From Verrucomicrobiia bacterium (GTDB taxonomy: Bacteria > Verrucomicrobiota > Verrucomicrobiia > Opitutales > Cerasicoccaceae), in contig JAUIHT010000004.1 in assembly GCA_030432235.1 (NCBI GenBank), forward strand, positions 62,001-126,000: a stretch of 64,000 bases of DNA, written 5' to 3'. The notes under the pieces were generated by a model that searched no databases, had not been told where the DNA came from, and saw only the letters and a program-made list of their open reading frames with translations. How positions within the stretch are numbered: the stretch's first letter is position 1; each line of letters starts with the position of its first letter. Shown piece by piece: positions 25,409-34,407 of the stretch. The position numbers and the translations under genes are program-made.

Positions 25409-27595
25409 TTGGTAACCAAAACGGACATCCAACAAGCCTTCAAGCTGGCCCTGAGCATCACCCTATTGATGTGGCTGGCGCTGGCTATGAATTGGGGCAT
25501 GCCGAAGTACGGAGCCCTCGCCATCGCTGCCATCAGCCTGGGCAACTTCGGGGCTTCCCTGCAAAAAGGCTGGCACCGGATGGTCGGCACGACCGTAGGG
25601 CTGGTGGCCGGGATGTTTGCCATCAGCGCATTCAGCCAGCAACCGTGGCCACTGCTCGGATTTCTCTGCCTTTACGTGACCATCGCCGCCTACGGCATGC
25701 AGGGCAGCCCCAGCGCCTATGCCTGGATGGTGGGGGGCTTCATGGCCCCCCTTATCTGGGCCTCCTCCTATGGCCATGAGTATCACGCCTTTTATCTGGC
25801 CAACATCCGCTATCTGGAGACCACCGCCGGGGTGCTGATCTACACGGTGGTCGACGCCCTTCTCTGGCCGCGGCGCGCCGGCGGCCTCCTGCTGAAGCAG
25901 GGGCAGACACTTTGGCCGCAATTAAGCGCACTGTTGCGGGAACGCTACCAGGAGATGCAGGGCGCCTCCGGGCAAGGCACGAATGCCGCTGAAATGACGC
26001 AACGCCTGCGGGCCTCCCTGAAGCAGATGCAGGCCCTGCTGCAAGCCTCCGTGGTCGACACGCAGGCCATCAACGAGCGCAAGGCGCATTGGCAACTGCT
26101 CTTCGCGGACCTGCGCGCCTTTCAGGCCTCACTCGAAATGTGGCGCCAGGCCGGGCGCGACTGTCAGGCTCTGCTGGCCAGGGATGCCTTTCCCGGTCTG
26201 GAGCAGGCGGTCTGTGGCCTGGAGGATCGCCTGCGGCACATGGAATCCCTATGGGCATCACTTAGCCTCGAGGATACCTTCGTCGACGGTTCGCCGGAGC
26301 GCTCTGCGCCGGCGCCTGTCGAGGTGGCTATCCCCCGCGAAACGCTGCTCAAGCTAAACGAAGCCGAGCGCGCCGCCCTCCTGAACTTTGCCGCGCAGAC
26401 ACGACAATTGGCCCACCTGTGTGACGATTTCCAGCGGCAATTGGAAGCCATCGTGGCCGAGGATGCCCCACCCCGCCCCGAGCCCTCCGGCTGGCAAACC
26501 GCACTTTTCCAGAGGCCATTCTGGGAGCCGGAGCGGTTCAAGAAAGCCCTGTTCGTCGGCGCCAACATGATCGGCGCAGTATTTCTATGGCTGTGGATAG
26601 AGCCACCCACCGGCCCGTTGTTTGTCGTCATGGTAACGATCTTTGGGATGCTCCTGCTGACCACCCCTTTCAATCCGGCAAAACTGCTGCTGCCCCTGCT
26701 GATCATGATGTGGGTCGTCGTCGGTCCGATTTATTTCCTGGTCATGCCAGCGCTTGAGACCGGCCCCCAACTGCTCAGCCTGGTATTCGTCTACTGCTTC
26801 GCCTTCGGCTGCCTCGGCGGCAAAGCACCGATGATCAAGCTGCTGGGCATCATGGTGTTCTTCATGATGACCGGCATCGAAAACCAGAACCAGCAGTACT
26901 CCTTTCAGACCTTCGCCATCTTTTCCGTCGTGTTCGCGCTCACCCTCGGTTTCCTCTCCATCGGCTACCTGCTCTGGACCAGTGGCCGGCCCGATGTGCA
27001 ACTGATGGCCTCTCTGCGGAAGGTCTTTCGGGAGTGTGCCGCCACCATCCATAGCGGAGCCCAAGCCGTCGGATCCCCCGTTGGCAACCTCGCCGGACTG
27101 CGCCGCATCAAGTCGAAGCTCATACCCGCCCTGAATCGCCTGCCCGCATTGAGTCGACAATTAGACCGCAAGCTGCTGCCTGAAAGCGGCGAAACGGCCA
27201 TCGAGCCCTTGCTCAGCGCGGTGGAGTTGACCGGCTACCGGGTCGCCGCCCTGGCCCTGGAGCTTGAGCGCTGGGAAGGCCGCGCCGGTGCCCTGCCGGA
27301 TGCGGTGGCCGCCTCCGGCCAAAGTCTCATCCGCAGCCTGCAGACTGTCTTTCACCAATGGTCGCTGAGGGATTTCGCCGCGGACGGTATCGAGGCCCTC
27401 CACCGCGAGCTCGACCGCATCACCGGCCAATTGGGCGCGTTGACCGATGTCCAGGCCGACAACACGCAGGAAGTAGCCTTGGCTGAAACCTACGCGCTGC
27501 TCGGCTGCACACGCGGGCTCGTCGACGCCATGGGCCAAACCCGCGAGGCCGCCAGTCGGCTCGACTGGGAAAGATGGACAGAGGCCCGCTTTTAA
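25409..27595 (+). CDS. FUSC/aromatic acid exporter (AaeB-like) inner-membrane pump
   Basis: The 728-residue protein has two repeats of about six membrane segments (about 10-150 and 380-525), each followed by a soluble helical domain, the layout of FUSC/AaeB proteins. The start is the TTG at 25409: an in-frame TGA directly precedes it and the family usually starts within a few residues of the first helix. It forms a tripartite pump with the NodT, DUF1656 and HlyD proteins that follow. AaeB relatives export p-hydroxybenzoate or other aromatic acids; the actual substrate is not evident. Confidence 0.87.
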   Translation: MVTKTDIQQAFKLALSITLLMWLALAMNWGMPKYGALAIAAISLGNFGASLQKGWHRMVGTTVGLVAGMFAISAFSQQPWPLLGFLCLYVTIAAYGMQGSPSAYAWMVGGFMAPLIWASSYGHEYHAFYLANIRYLETTAGVLIYTVVDALLWPRRAGGLLLKQGQTLWPQLSALLRERYQEMQGASGQGTNAAEMTQRLRASLKQMQALLQASVVDTQAINERKAHWQLLFADLRAFQASLEMWRQAGRDCQALLARDAFPGLEQAVCGLEDRLRHMESLWASLSLEDTFVDGSPERSAPAPVEVAIPRETLLKLNEAERAALLNFAAQTRQLAHLCDDFQRQLEAIVAEDAPPRPEPSGWQTALFQRPFWEPERFKKALFVGANMIGAVFLWLWIEPPTGPLFVVMVTIFGMLLLTTPFNPAKLLLPLLIMMWVVVGPIYFLVMPALETGPQLLSLVFVYCFAFGCLGGKAPMIKLLGIMVFFMMTGIENQNQQYSFQTFAIFSVVFALTLGFLSIGYLLWTSGRPDVQLMASLRKVFRECAATIHSGAQAVGSPVGNLAGLRRIKSKLIPALNRLPALSRQLDRKLLPESGETAIEPLLSAVELTGYRVAALALELERWEGRAGALPDAVAASGQSLIRSLQTVFHQWSLRDFAADGIEALHRELDRITGQLGALTDVQADNTQEVALAETYALLGCTRGLVDAMGQTREAASRLDWERWTEARF

Positions 27596-27626
27596 CCGAA
27601 TTTCTGAACTGACGATATTCCCGCCC

Positions 27627-29219
27627 ATGAGTGCCACCCCCAATCGACTGCTCACCCAGGCCCGTATTATCGGGCTCTGGGCCGCTGGCGTATTCGCATT
27701 CCTGGCGGGCGGCTGCAAGGTCGGGCCCAACTACGAAACGCCTGCGAGTGAGGTCAACGCCATGTGGCTGGAGATTGACCAGGACTCCATCACCACGACC
27801 CACGAAGTGGAAATCCGCTGGTGGCAGACCCTGAACGATCCGGTGCTGGATGAGTTGGTCGAAGAAGCCTACGCGCAAAACCTCACGCTGCGCATCGCGG
27901 CTGTCCGGCTCATGCAGGCGGTGGCCCAGCGCGGTATCGCCATCGGTCAACTTTTCCCCCAGGCGCAAACGATCAACGCCAATTATGCACGTCAGCGCGT
28001 CAGCCAGAATATCCCGACGCCCATCGAGTATGCCAGCGACTGGGGCGTCAGCTTCGACGCCACTTGGGAAGTCGACCTGTGGGGCAAGTACCGTCGCCTC
28101 ATCGAGTCCGCCGACGCCGCCGTCATCGCCTCTCTGGCAAGCTACGACAGCGTTATGGTCTCCCTCGTATCCGAGGTGGCCGTCAGCTACGTCAACATCC
28201 GCACGCTGCAGGAGCGCCTGCAAATCGCCTGGGAAAACATCGACATCCAGGAGCAGAACGTCCAACTGGCGCAGGCACGCTTCGACGCCGGCGCCACCTC
28301 CGAGCTGGATGTCCAGCAGGCCATCGCCGCCTACGAAATCACGCGCGCTTCCGCGCCTGCTCTCAACGCCCTACTGGAACAGGAGCTGCGGCGGCTGAAC
28401 GTCCTGCTCGGCACGCCTCCGGAAGACCTGATGCAGCGCCTTGGCCTGGTCGGCAGAATCCCCGAAGCTCCGCCGGTCCTCGCCGTCGGTATTCCCGCCG
28501 ACCTCTTGAGACGGCGGCCCGACATCCGCCAGGCCGAGAGTGTGGCTGCGGCGCAGTCGGCCCAGATCGGCGTGGCCAAGGCTGAGCTTTACCCCGCCTT
28601 TTACATCAGCGGCTCCATCGGGGTTGAGTCGAGCCAGGCCACGAACCTCTTCGACGCGGCCAGTTGGACCGGGTTTGTCTCGCCGGGCATCTCCTGGCCC
28701 TTCCTCAATTACGGACGGCTGACCAACAACGTGCGCGTGCAGGACGCCGCCTTCCAGGCCACCATCCTGCAGTACCAGCAGACCGTGCTCTCGGCCGCGG
28801 CGGAGGTGGAAAGCTCACTGTCCGCCTTCCGCGGCGCGCGCGAGCAATCCGGCCACCTTGCCATCAGTGCCCAGGCCGCCGCCCGCGCCCTGGAGCTGGC
28901 CCGCATCCAATACCGCGAGGGCAGCTCGACCTTCACCCGTGTGCTCAATTCCCAGGCCAACCTCCGCCAGGCCCAGGAGACCTACGCCATCAGCCGCGGG
29001 CAAATAGTCACCAGTATGATCGCCACCTACAAGGCCCTCGGCGGCGGCTGGGAAATCCGCCAGGGCCAGCCCATCCTGCCCGATGAGCTGCGTGAGCAGA
29101 TGCAGGAGCGCACCAACTGGGGCGACATGCTCGACGAAAGCCCACAGCAAATCGAAGAATCCAGTGACGGCTCGGAATCCGTCCTCGAGCAGGCCGTCGG
29201 CGCCCTCGGACAAAGTTAA
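27627..29219 (+). CDS. NodT-family outer-membrane efflux lipoprotein
   Basis: The 530-residue product has a lipoprotein signal ending in FLAGGC followed by KVGPNYETPASEV, and conserved RWWQTLNDPVLDELVEEAYAQ and DLLRRRPDIRQAESVAAAQ segments typical of NodT/OprM. It is the second NodT channel in the window, diverged from that at 21678-23162, which suggests two separate pumps rather than a local duplication of one. A C-terminal extension of about 50 residues rich in Glu/Ser is unusual. Confidence 0.92.
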   Translation: MSATPNRLLTQARIIGLWAAGVFAFLAGGCKVGPNYETPASEVNAMWLEIDQDSITTTHEVEIRWWQTLNDPVLDELVEEAYAQNLTLRIAAVRLMQAVAQRGIAIGQLFPQAQTINANYARQRVSQNIPTPIEYASDWGVSFDATWEVDLWGKYRRLIESADAAVIASLASYDSVMVSLVSEVAVSYVNIRTLQERLQIAWENIDIQEQNVQLAQARFDAGATSELDVQQAIAAYEITRASAPALNALLEQELRRLNVLLGTPPEDLMQRLGLVGRIPEAPPVLAVGIPADLLRRRPDIRQAESVAAAQSAQIGVAKAELYPAFYISGSIGVESSQATNLFDAASWTGFVSPGISWPFLNYGRLTNNVRVQDAAFQATILQYQQTVLSAAAEVESSLSAFRGAREQSGHLAISAQAAARALELARIQYREGSSTFTRVLNSQANLRQAQETYAISRGQIVTSMIATYKALGGGWEIRQGQPILPDELREQMQERTNWGDMLDESPQQIEESSDGSESVLEQAVGALGQS

Positions 29220-29225
29220 TAGGCC

Positions 29226-29438
29226 ATGCATTTCATTCCCTCAGAGCTCTCCTTTCAAGGCATCCTCTTCGTGCCGATGCTGCCGGTGGTGGTGCTGGGG
29301 CTTATCCTGACGCTGGTGGTCACCAGGTATCTGAACAAAAAGCGCCTGAGCCGGCACTTCTGGTACCCTCCCCTCGCCTTCCTCGCCCTCTGGGTCTTTT
29401 TCAGCTCCGTCATCGGTCTCTTTATCCTCCCGACTTAA
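29226..29438 (+). CDS. DUF1656 small membrane protein (AaeX-like)
   Basis: This 70-residue protein has two membrane segments (about 12-33 and 47-66) joined by the basic loop RYLNKKRLSRHFWYPP. The start MHFIPSELSFQGILF is characteristic of DUF1656 proteins, which are regularly encoded between the FUSC component and the HlyD component of AaeXAB-type pumps. It lies 6 bases after NodT and 12 bases before HlyD. Confidence 0.9.
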   Translation: MHFIPSELSFQGILFVPMLPVVVLGLILTLVVTRYLNKKRLSRHFWYPPLAFLALWVFFSSVIGLFILPT

Positions 29439-29450
29439 ACACAAATTCGC

Positions 29451-30602
29451 ATGAGCAAACCGAAGCTTTCCAAGCGCATCCAAGTCACCGGCGTCGTCGT
29501 GCTGCTGGCGGCCCTCGCGGCCCTGGCTCTGTACATCCGCAGCGTGCGCCACCCCTGGACGCGCGGCGGCCAGGTCAGCAGCAATATCGTCATGCTCACG
29601 CCGCAGGTTTCCGGGCAGGTGGTCAGGGTAGCCGTCATCGACGGTATGGAGGTAAAAGCTGGCGACCTGCTCTTCGAAATCGACCCGAGGCCTTTCCAAA
29701 TTGCCGTCGAGGAAGCCGAAGTGGCCCTGCTGCAAGCCCGCCAGGACGTCGCCATGCTCGAGGCCTCCGTGCTGGTGGCCGAGGCGAACGTCAAGGCCGC
29801 GCAAAGCAACATCACCAGTGCGGAGTCCGGCGTAACGGTGGCCGAGGCCGATGTTTCCAAGGCCCAATCCAGCCTGCAGGAATACATCTCGGAGCGGGAC
29901 CGCGCCGTCGAGCTGCAGAAAACCGGGGCCGGCTCCATACAGTCGGCCGAGAGCAAGACCGCCCGCGCCGAAGCTGGTCAGGCCAACCTGAAGGCCAGTA
30001 AGGCCCATCAACAGTCCGCCCAGGCCACCCTGGAAAAGGCCTACTCCGGCCTGGCCCAGGCCGAGGCCAACCTGACCCAGGCCAAAGCCAACCTCGGCGA
30101 GCCCGGCGAGAACAATGTCAAAATCCTGGCCGCCAAGGCCCGGCTCGAGCAGGCCCAATTGAACCTTGAGTGGTCACGCGTCGTCGCCCCCGCGGAAGGC
30201 TACGTGACCAATCTGGTGGTCAAGCCCGGCGACTTCGCCCAGGCGGGTAAGCCCATGCTGGCTTTCGTCGATCTGGACTCCTTTTACGTCCAGGGCTACT
30301 TCCGCGAAACACAACTGGCGCATATCCGAGTCGGCGACACCGCCAAAATCGTCCTCATGAGCTTCCCGGACGAGCCCCTGCGAGGCGAGGTCGAGGCCAT
30401 CGGACGCGCCATCAACCCGCCCAACATCGCGCAGACCGGCGCATCCGGTGACGGCGCCATCGTGCCGACCGTGCAGCCGACCTTCGACTGGATTCGCCTC
30501 GCACAGCGGGTGCCTGTCCGCATCAAACTGACCAAGGTGCCCGAGGGGGTCGAACTGATTGCCGGCACCACCGCCTCGGTGCGCATTTCACCCAAAGACT
30601 GA
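29451..30602 (+). CDS. HlyD/EmrA-type membrane fusion protein
   Basis: The 383-residue product has an N-terminal membrane anchor (about 12-31), lipoyl halves VMLTPQVSGQVVRVAVIDG and WSRVVAPAEGYVTNLVV, and between them a long Ala/Gln/Glu-rich helical hairpin (about 85-225) formed by near-repeats such as AEANVKAAQ and AEANLTQAKANLG. C-terminal beta-barrel segments include LDSFYVQGYFRETQLAHIRVGD. It links the FUSC pump to the NodT channel. Confidence 0.92.
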   Translation: MSKPKLSKRIQVTGVVVLLAALAALALYIRSVRHPWTRGGQVSSNIVMLTPQVSGQVVRVAVIDGMEVKAGDLLFEIDPRPFQIAVEEAEVALLQARQDVAMLEASVLVAEANVKAAQSNITSAESGVTVAEADVSKAQSSLQEYISERDRAVELQKTGAGSIQSAESKTARAEAGQANLKASKAHQQSAQATLEKAYSGLAQAEANLTQAKANLGEPGENNVKILAAKARLEQAQLNLEWSRVVAPAEGYVTNLVVKPGDFAQAGKPMLAFVDLDSFYVQGYFRETQLAHIRVGDTAKIVLMSFPDEPLRGEVEAIGRAINPPNIAQTGASGDGAIVPTVQPTFDWIRLAQRVPVRIKLTKVPEGVELIAGTTASVRISPKD

Positions 30603-30621
30603 ACCGGAAAGGATACCTGAC

Positions 30622-31836
30622 GTGTACGCAACACTCGCAGTCCTCGGCGCCTTTGTCCTCATCTACAGCCTGCTGGCCAAGCGCATCGAGCACTGGACTA
30701 TCAGCGGCCCCATCCTGTTCGTACTCGTCGGGCTGCTGCTGGGGCCGAACGCTTTGGACGTGCTGAGCGTCCATGCCGACGCCGAGCTGCTGAGCGTCCT
30801 GGCCGAGCTGACCCTGGCCCTCGTGCTCTTTACCGACGCCTCCGGGGTCGACCTTACCGTGCTCAAGCGCACCCGGACCCTGCCCATCCACCTGCTCGGC
30901 ATCGGGCTGCCGCTGACCATCCTGCTGGGCTTCCTGGCGGGCGTGATTGTCTTCCCGGGGATGCCGGTGATGTCCGTCGCGCTGCTAGCCACCATGCTGG
31001 CCCCGACCGATGCCGCGCTGGGCAAGGCCGTGGTGACCAACGAGGCGGTGCCGAGCTCCGTACGGCAGGGGCTGAACGTGGAAAGCGGGCTCAACGACGG
31101 CATTTGCGTACCAGTGCTGTTCCTTTTCCTCACCCTTGCGCAAGGCCTGGAGGAAGGGCACTCCGCCCTCGGCACCGGCCTGCTGCTCTTCGCTAAAGCC
31201 GTCGGCATCGGGATCGTCTGCGGAGTAGTGGTCTCGCTGCTGGCCGTCTTCCTGCTGCGCCTGTCCCTCCGGCACGACTGGTTCAGCGAGAGCTGGACGA
31301 AGGTGTCCGTCCTGGCGGCAGCCTTCTGCTGCTTCGGGCTGTCACAAGCGCTGGACGGCAGCGGGTTCATTGCCAGCTTCGTCGGCGGCCTTATCTTCGG
31401 TCACCTGAGCAAGCCTCATCACGAGCGCCTGCTCGAAGCCGCCGAGGGCATCGGCGATACCTTTGCGCTGCTGACCTGGGTCGTCTTTGGCGCGATTGCG
31501 GTCAGCCCGATATTCAACGCGTTTTCCTGGCAAGCCCTGCTCTACGCCGTCCTCAGCCTGACCATTATCCGCATGCTGCCGGTCTGGCTCTCGCTGTCGA
31601 AGCTCCAGGCCCCCACCGAGGCCAAGCTCTTCATCGGCTGGTTCGGCCCGCGCGGCCTGGCCAGTATCGTCTTCGCCGTCATCGTGCTCGACGCCGAACT
31701 ACCCGGCGCGGAGCTACTAACCATGATCGTCGTTTACACGGTGCTGCTCAGCATCATCCTGCACGGCATCAGCGCCGAACCCTGGGCCAACGCCTTCGGC
31801 CGCCGCATGGGCAGGGCACGGCAGGCTCAAGCCTGA
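30622..31836 (+). CDS. CPA1-type cation:proton antiporter
   Basis: The GTG at 30622 is selected as start: GGAAAGG lies at 30606-30612, nine bases upstream, whereas the upstream in-frame ATG falls inside the HlyD gene. The 404-residue protein has about twelve membrane segments. Motifs include LFTDASGVDL, LATMLAPTDAALGKAVV and NVESGLNDG, the paired-Asp region (here SGLNDG) typical of NhaP/CPA1 antiporters, and GWFGPRGLASIVFAVI. It likely exchanges Na+ or K+ for protons. It is the last gene of the efflux cluster and its 3' end overlaps the convergent DUF420 gene by ten bases. Confidence 0.88.
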   Translation: MYATLAVLGAFVLIYSLLAKRIEHWTISGPILFVLVGLLLGPNALDVLSVHADAELLSVLAELTLALVLFTDASGVDLTVLKRTRTLPIHLLGIGLPLTILLGFLAGVIVFPGMPVMSVALLATMLAPTDAALGKAVVTNEAVPSSVRQGLNVESGLNDGICVPVLFLFLTLAQGLEEGHSALGTGLLLFAKAVGIGIVCGVVVSLLAVFLLRLSLRHDWFSESWTKVSVLAAAFCCFGLSQALDGSGFIASFVGGLIFGHLSKPHHERLLEAAEGIGDTFALLTWVVFGAIAVSPIFNAFSWQALLYAVLSLTIIRMLPVWLSLSKLQAPTEAKLFIGWFGPRGLASIVFAVIVLDAELPGAELLTMIVVYTVLLSIILHGISAEPWANAFGRRMGRARQAQA

Positions 31837-32294
31837 GGCGGGAACCACTGGTAGAGGAAGAAATACACCAGCACGCCGGTCACGCTGACATAGTACCAGA
31901 GCGGAAAGGTCCACTTGGCCCAGGCGCGGTGTTTGTCGAAGCGTCCCTTGAAGGCGTGGAAGAGCGTCACGAAAATCAGCGGCACGATGACCATGGCCAG
32001 CAGCACGTGGCTGATCAGCATCGGATAATAGACCCAGCGCCACACGCCCTCCCCGGCAAACGTCGTGTTGACCGCCGCGCCCACGGACGCCTTCAGCCCC
32101 TTGTGCGTCAAATAAAAGCAGAGAAACACGACCGAGACCCCGAAGGCCGTCAGCATGACCGCCCGATGCGCGTTCTTGTACTTCACGCGGTCCTTCCAGA
32201 TGAGCGCGAAGCCAATCGTCAATAAGACCGTGGCGAGTCCGTTCAGGCTGGCGTTGATTCCCGGCAGCCAGCGCACTAGGGTTTCAGCGTCCAT
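31827..32294 (-). CDS. DUF420 membrane protein, probable cytochrome oxidase assembly factor (CtaM-like)
   Basis: The 155-residue protein has four membrane segments. Conserved His residues lie in YKNAHRAVMLTAF, FYLTHKGLK, LISHVLLAMVIVP and FDKHRAWAKWTFPLWYYVSVTGVLVYFFLY, the DUF420 pattern. Members are found with haem A biosynthesis genes and help assemble haem-copper oxidases. Here it is downstream of ctaA-ctaB, separated by a 100-base gap with no feature other than pyrimidine-rich runs. Confidence 0.88.
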   Translation of the reverse strand: MDAETLVRWLPGINASLNGLATVLLTIGFALIWKDRVKYKNAHRAVMLTAFGVSVVFLCFYLTHKGLKASVGAAVNTTFAGEGVWRWVYYPMLISHVLLAMVIVPLIFVTLFHAFKGRFDKHRAWAKWTFPLWYYVSVTGVLVYFFLYQWFPPQA

Positions 32295-32394
32295 AACAAT
32301 GATTTAACAGAAAGATCGGGAAGTGCGGAAAGAAATAAATAGAAAAAGAGAGCCTTAAATGCGGTAGAGCTTCCCGTTCTTCCCGCTCTTCCTG

Positions 32395-33333
32395 TTAAAC
32401 AATAAGCAGGCGATCCAGCACGAAAACCGCCAGCACGAGCGGTAGGTACACGATGGAGGCGATGAAGAGCTTCTTCGCGGGAACGTCCTTCGACTCCGCC
32501 CTCCAAAAGGAAGCTGACAGTTTAAAATACCAGAGGCCGGCCAGCGCGGCGACGACACCGTAGACCCAGGTGTTGTAATCGAGGAAGACCGTGGCCAGGG
32601 ACAGCCCCAGCAGCATACCGGCGAAAAGCGTCGATTGCATCCCGGCAGAGCGCCCGCTCTGGTCGGTCAGGGTGGCCATGACAAAACCGCCCTGTGAGTA
32701 GTCGTGGCGGAACTTCCAGGCGATGGCCATGAAGTGCGGAATCTGCCAGCAGAAAAGAATACCGAACAAGAGCCAGCCGAGGGTGCCGAGGCTGCCCTGC
32801 GCGGCGGCCCAGCCGACCAGCGGTGGCAAGGCGCCGGGAACCGCGCCCACGAGGGTGTTCCAGGCCGTCATCTGCTTGAGCGGAGTATAGACCAGCAGGT
32901 AGCTGACGAGTGTGGCCAGCACCAGCATGGCGGCGAGGAAGTTCGCACCGGCCCAGAGCAGGCCCGTGCCCGACACGGCCAGCAGCAGCCCGAAGGCCAG
33001 CGTGCCTTGCGGCGACACCGCGCCGCTGGGGAGCGGGCGTCCCCGCGTGCGCGCCATTTTGGCGTCGGCTTCGCGTTCGAGAAATTGATTGAGCGCCCCG
33101 GCGGCCCCGGCAGCCAGGCTGGTGCCCAGCAGCACGGCGAAGAGCGCGAGGAAGTCGCGCGCGGGGTCGGCGGCCAGATAGCCAACCACCGCGGTAATAA
33201 CGGATAGCAGGCTGAGGCGGGGCTTGGTCAGCTCCCAGTATTCGCCTACCACACTGCGGCGCTCGCTCCGGGCGGGAGCAAACGATGGGGTGCCCGCCGA
33301 AACGCGGGGGTGGCTGTCAGAAGTCGAACTCAT
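32395..33333 (-). CDS. ctaB: Protohaem IX farnesyltransferase
   Basis: It attaches a farnesyl group to haem B to give haem O, the precursor of haem A for cytochrome oxidase. The 312-residue protein has about eight or nine membrane segments. The prenyl diphosphate-binding region is NQFLEREADAKMARTRGRPL, matching the N-x3-(D/E)-x3-D signature of CyoE/CtaB. The start overlaps the ctaA stop by four bases, so the two haem-modifying enzymes are translationally coupled. Confidence 0.94.
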   Translation of the reverse strand: MSSTSDSHPRVSAGTPSFAPARSERRSVVGEYWELTKPRLSLLSVITAVVGYLAADPARDFLALFAVLLGTSLAAGAAGALNQFLEREADAKMARTRGRPLPSGAVSPQGTLAFGLLLAVSGTGLLWAGANFLAAMLVLATLVSYLLVYTPLKQMTAWNTLVGAVPGALPPLVGWAAAQGSLGTLGWLLFGILFCWQIPHFMAIAWKFRHDYSQGGFVMATLTDQSGRSAGMQSTLFAGMLLGLSLATVFLDYNTWVYGVVAALAGLWYFKLSASFWRAESKDVPAKKLFIASIVYLPLVLAVFVLDRLLIV

Positions 33334-34367
33334 GTCTGGGCGGTTGCCCGTTGAGCGGGCGCGGCCTTGGCGGTGTCGGAGGGGCTCCGATCCACATTAG
33401 ACATCTTTTGGGGTAAGCGCAGAGTGGCTAATGTCAACATCCATGTGGCCGCCAGGAGGAAAGCGCCGAAAACCATGTGGTTGGAGGCCATGACCGGATT
33501 CTTGTGCGTCCAGATGGTGGCCGCGCCGAGAAATATCTGCACGAAGAGCAGCCCGCAGACCGTCCAGGCCAGCCAGCCAAGGGGCTTGCGGGTGGTTTCC
33601 GTACCGAGGATTCTGCCCACGAACAAAACGACATGGACGGTCACGACCACGGCCCAGGCCCGGTGCAGCCAGTTAATCGTCACCGGAAACGACCAGTGGG
33701 CGGGGAAAAGCCCCCCTTCAGGAGTCAGGGGAAAGGTCGGGATGGCCAGCCCGGCATGGGCGTGCCGCATCACTGCCCCCAGCAGAATCTGGATAAAAAT
33801 GGCCGCCACCGCCAGCACGCCCAAGCGCCGAATTTTAGCCGAGACCGGTGCCACCAGCCCGCAGGCGCGCTCCAGCCAGGCGCGTGAGTTCGTTGTGGCG
33901 TTGGCCACGAGCAGGCAGACGGTCACCTGAGCCCCGCAGGCGTGCAGCACGGCAAAGGTTTGCGCGACCACATTGCTATCCCATCCGGTATTGAGCCTGT
34001 CCAGCAGGACGCGCAACCCGCCGAGGACCCCTTGAAAAACCACCATGCCCAGGACGCCCCAGGCCAGGCCCCGACGCCACCGCTCCGCCGCGCGGAGCTG
34101 CGTCCACACCACCATGCCGATGGCCAGCAGGCCGAGCTTGGCCCCGAGCAGGCGGTGGCTGTGCTCGGCGCGCATGGCCTCGTTGGTCAGCCAGCCGTCG
34201 GGGTTGATGGAGGAGTTCGACAGCGGCCAGTCCAGGAAGGCCATCCCCGCCTGAATGCTCGTGGTGTAGGCCCCGGCGTACAACAGCAGGATGGCCCACA
34301 CCGCCGCGAAGACCGCGAAGATGAAATAGCCACGCTGGTAGCCAGTCTGTCGATTGAGCAGGGGCAT
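33330..34367 (-). CDS. ctaA: Haem A synthase (COX15/CtaA family)
   Basis: It oxidises the methyl group of haem O to the formyl group of haem A. The 345-residue protein has eight membrane segments and the four axial His in expected contexts: EHSHRLLGAKLGL, HACGAQVTVCLL, HRAWAVVVTVHVVLF and NHMVFGAFLLA. Two-fold repeat layout is visible. It is divergent from the Sco gene; the two longest frames overlap at their starts, which is one reason to prefer the internal Sco start. Confidence 0.94.
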   Translation of the reverse strand: MPLLNRQTGYQRGYFIFAVFAAVWAILLLYAGAYTTSIQAGMAFLDWPLSNSSINPDGWLTNEAMRAEHSHRLLGAKLGLLAIGMVVWTQLRAAERWRRGLAWGVLGMVVFQGVLGGLRVLLDRLNTGWDSNVVAQTFAVLHACGAQVTVCLLVANATTNSRAWLERACGLVAPVSAKIRRLGVLAVAAIFIQILLGAVMRHAHAGLAIPTFPLTPEGGLFPAHWSFPVTINWLHRAWAVVVTVHVVLFVGRILGTETTRKPLGWLAWTVCGLLFVQIFLGAATIWTHKNPVMASNHMVFGAFLLAATWMLTLATLRLPQKMSNVDRSPSDTAKAAPAQRATAQT

Positions 34368-34407
34368 CTCTATTGAACTTTCCGGGAAAAGTGATGACTA
34401 TTTAGGG

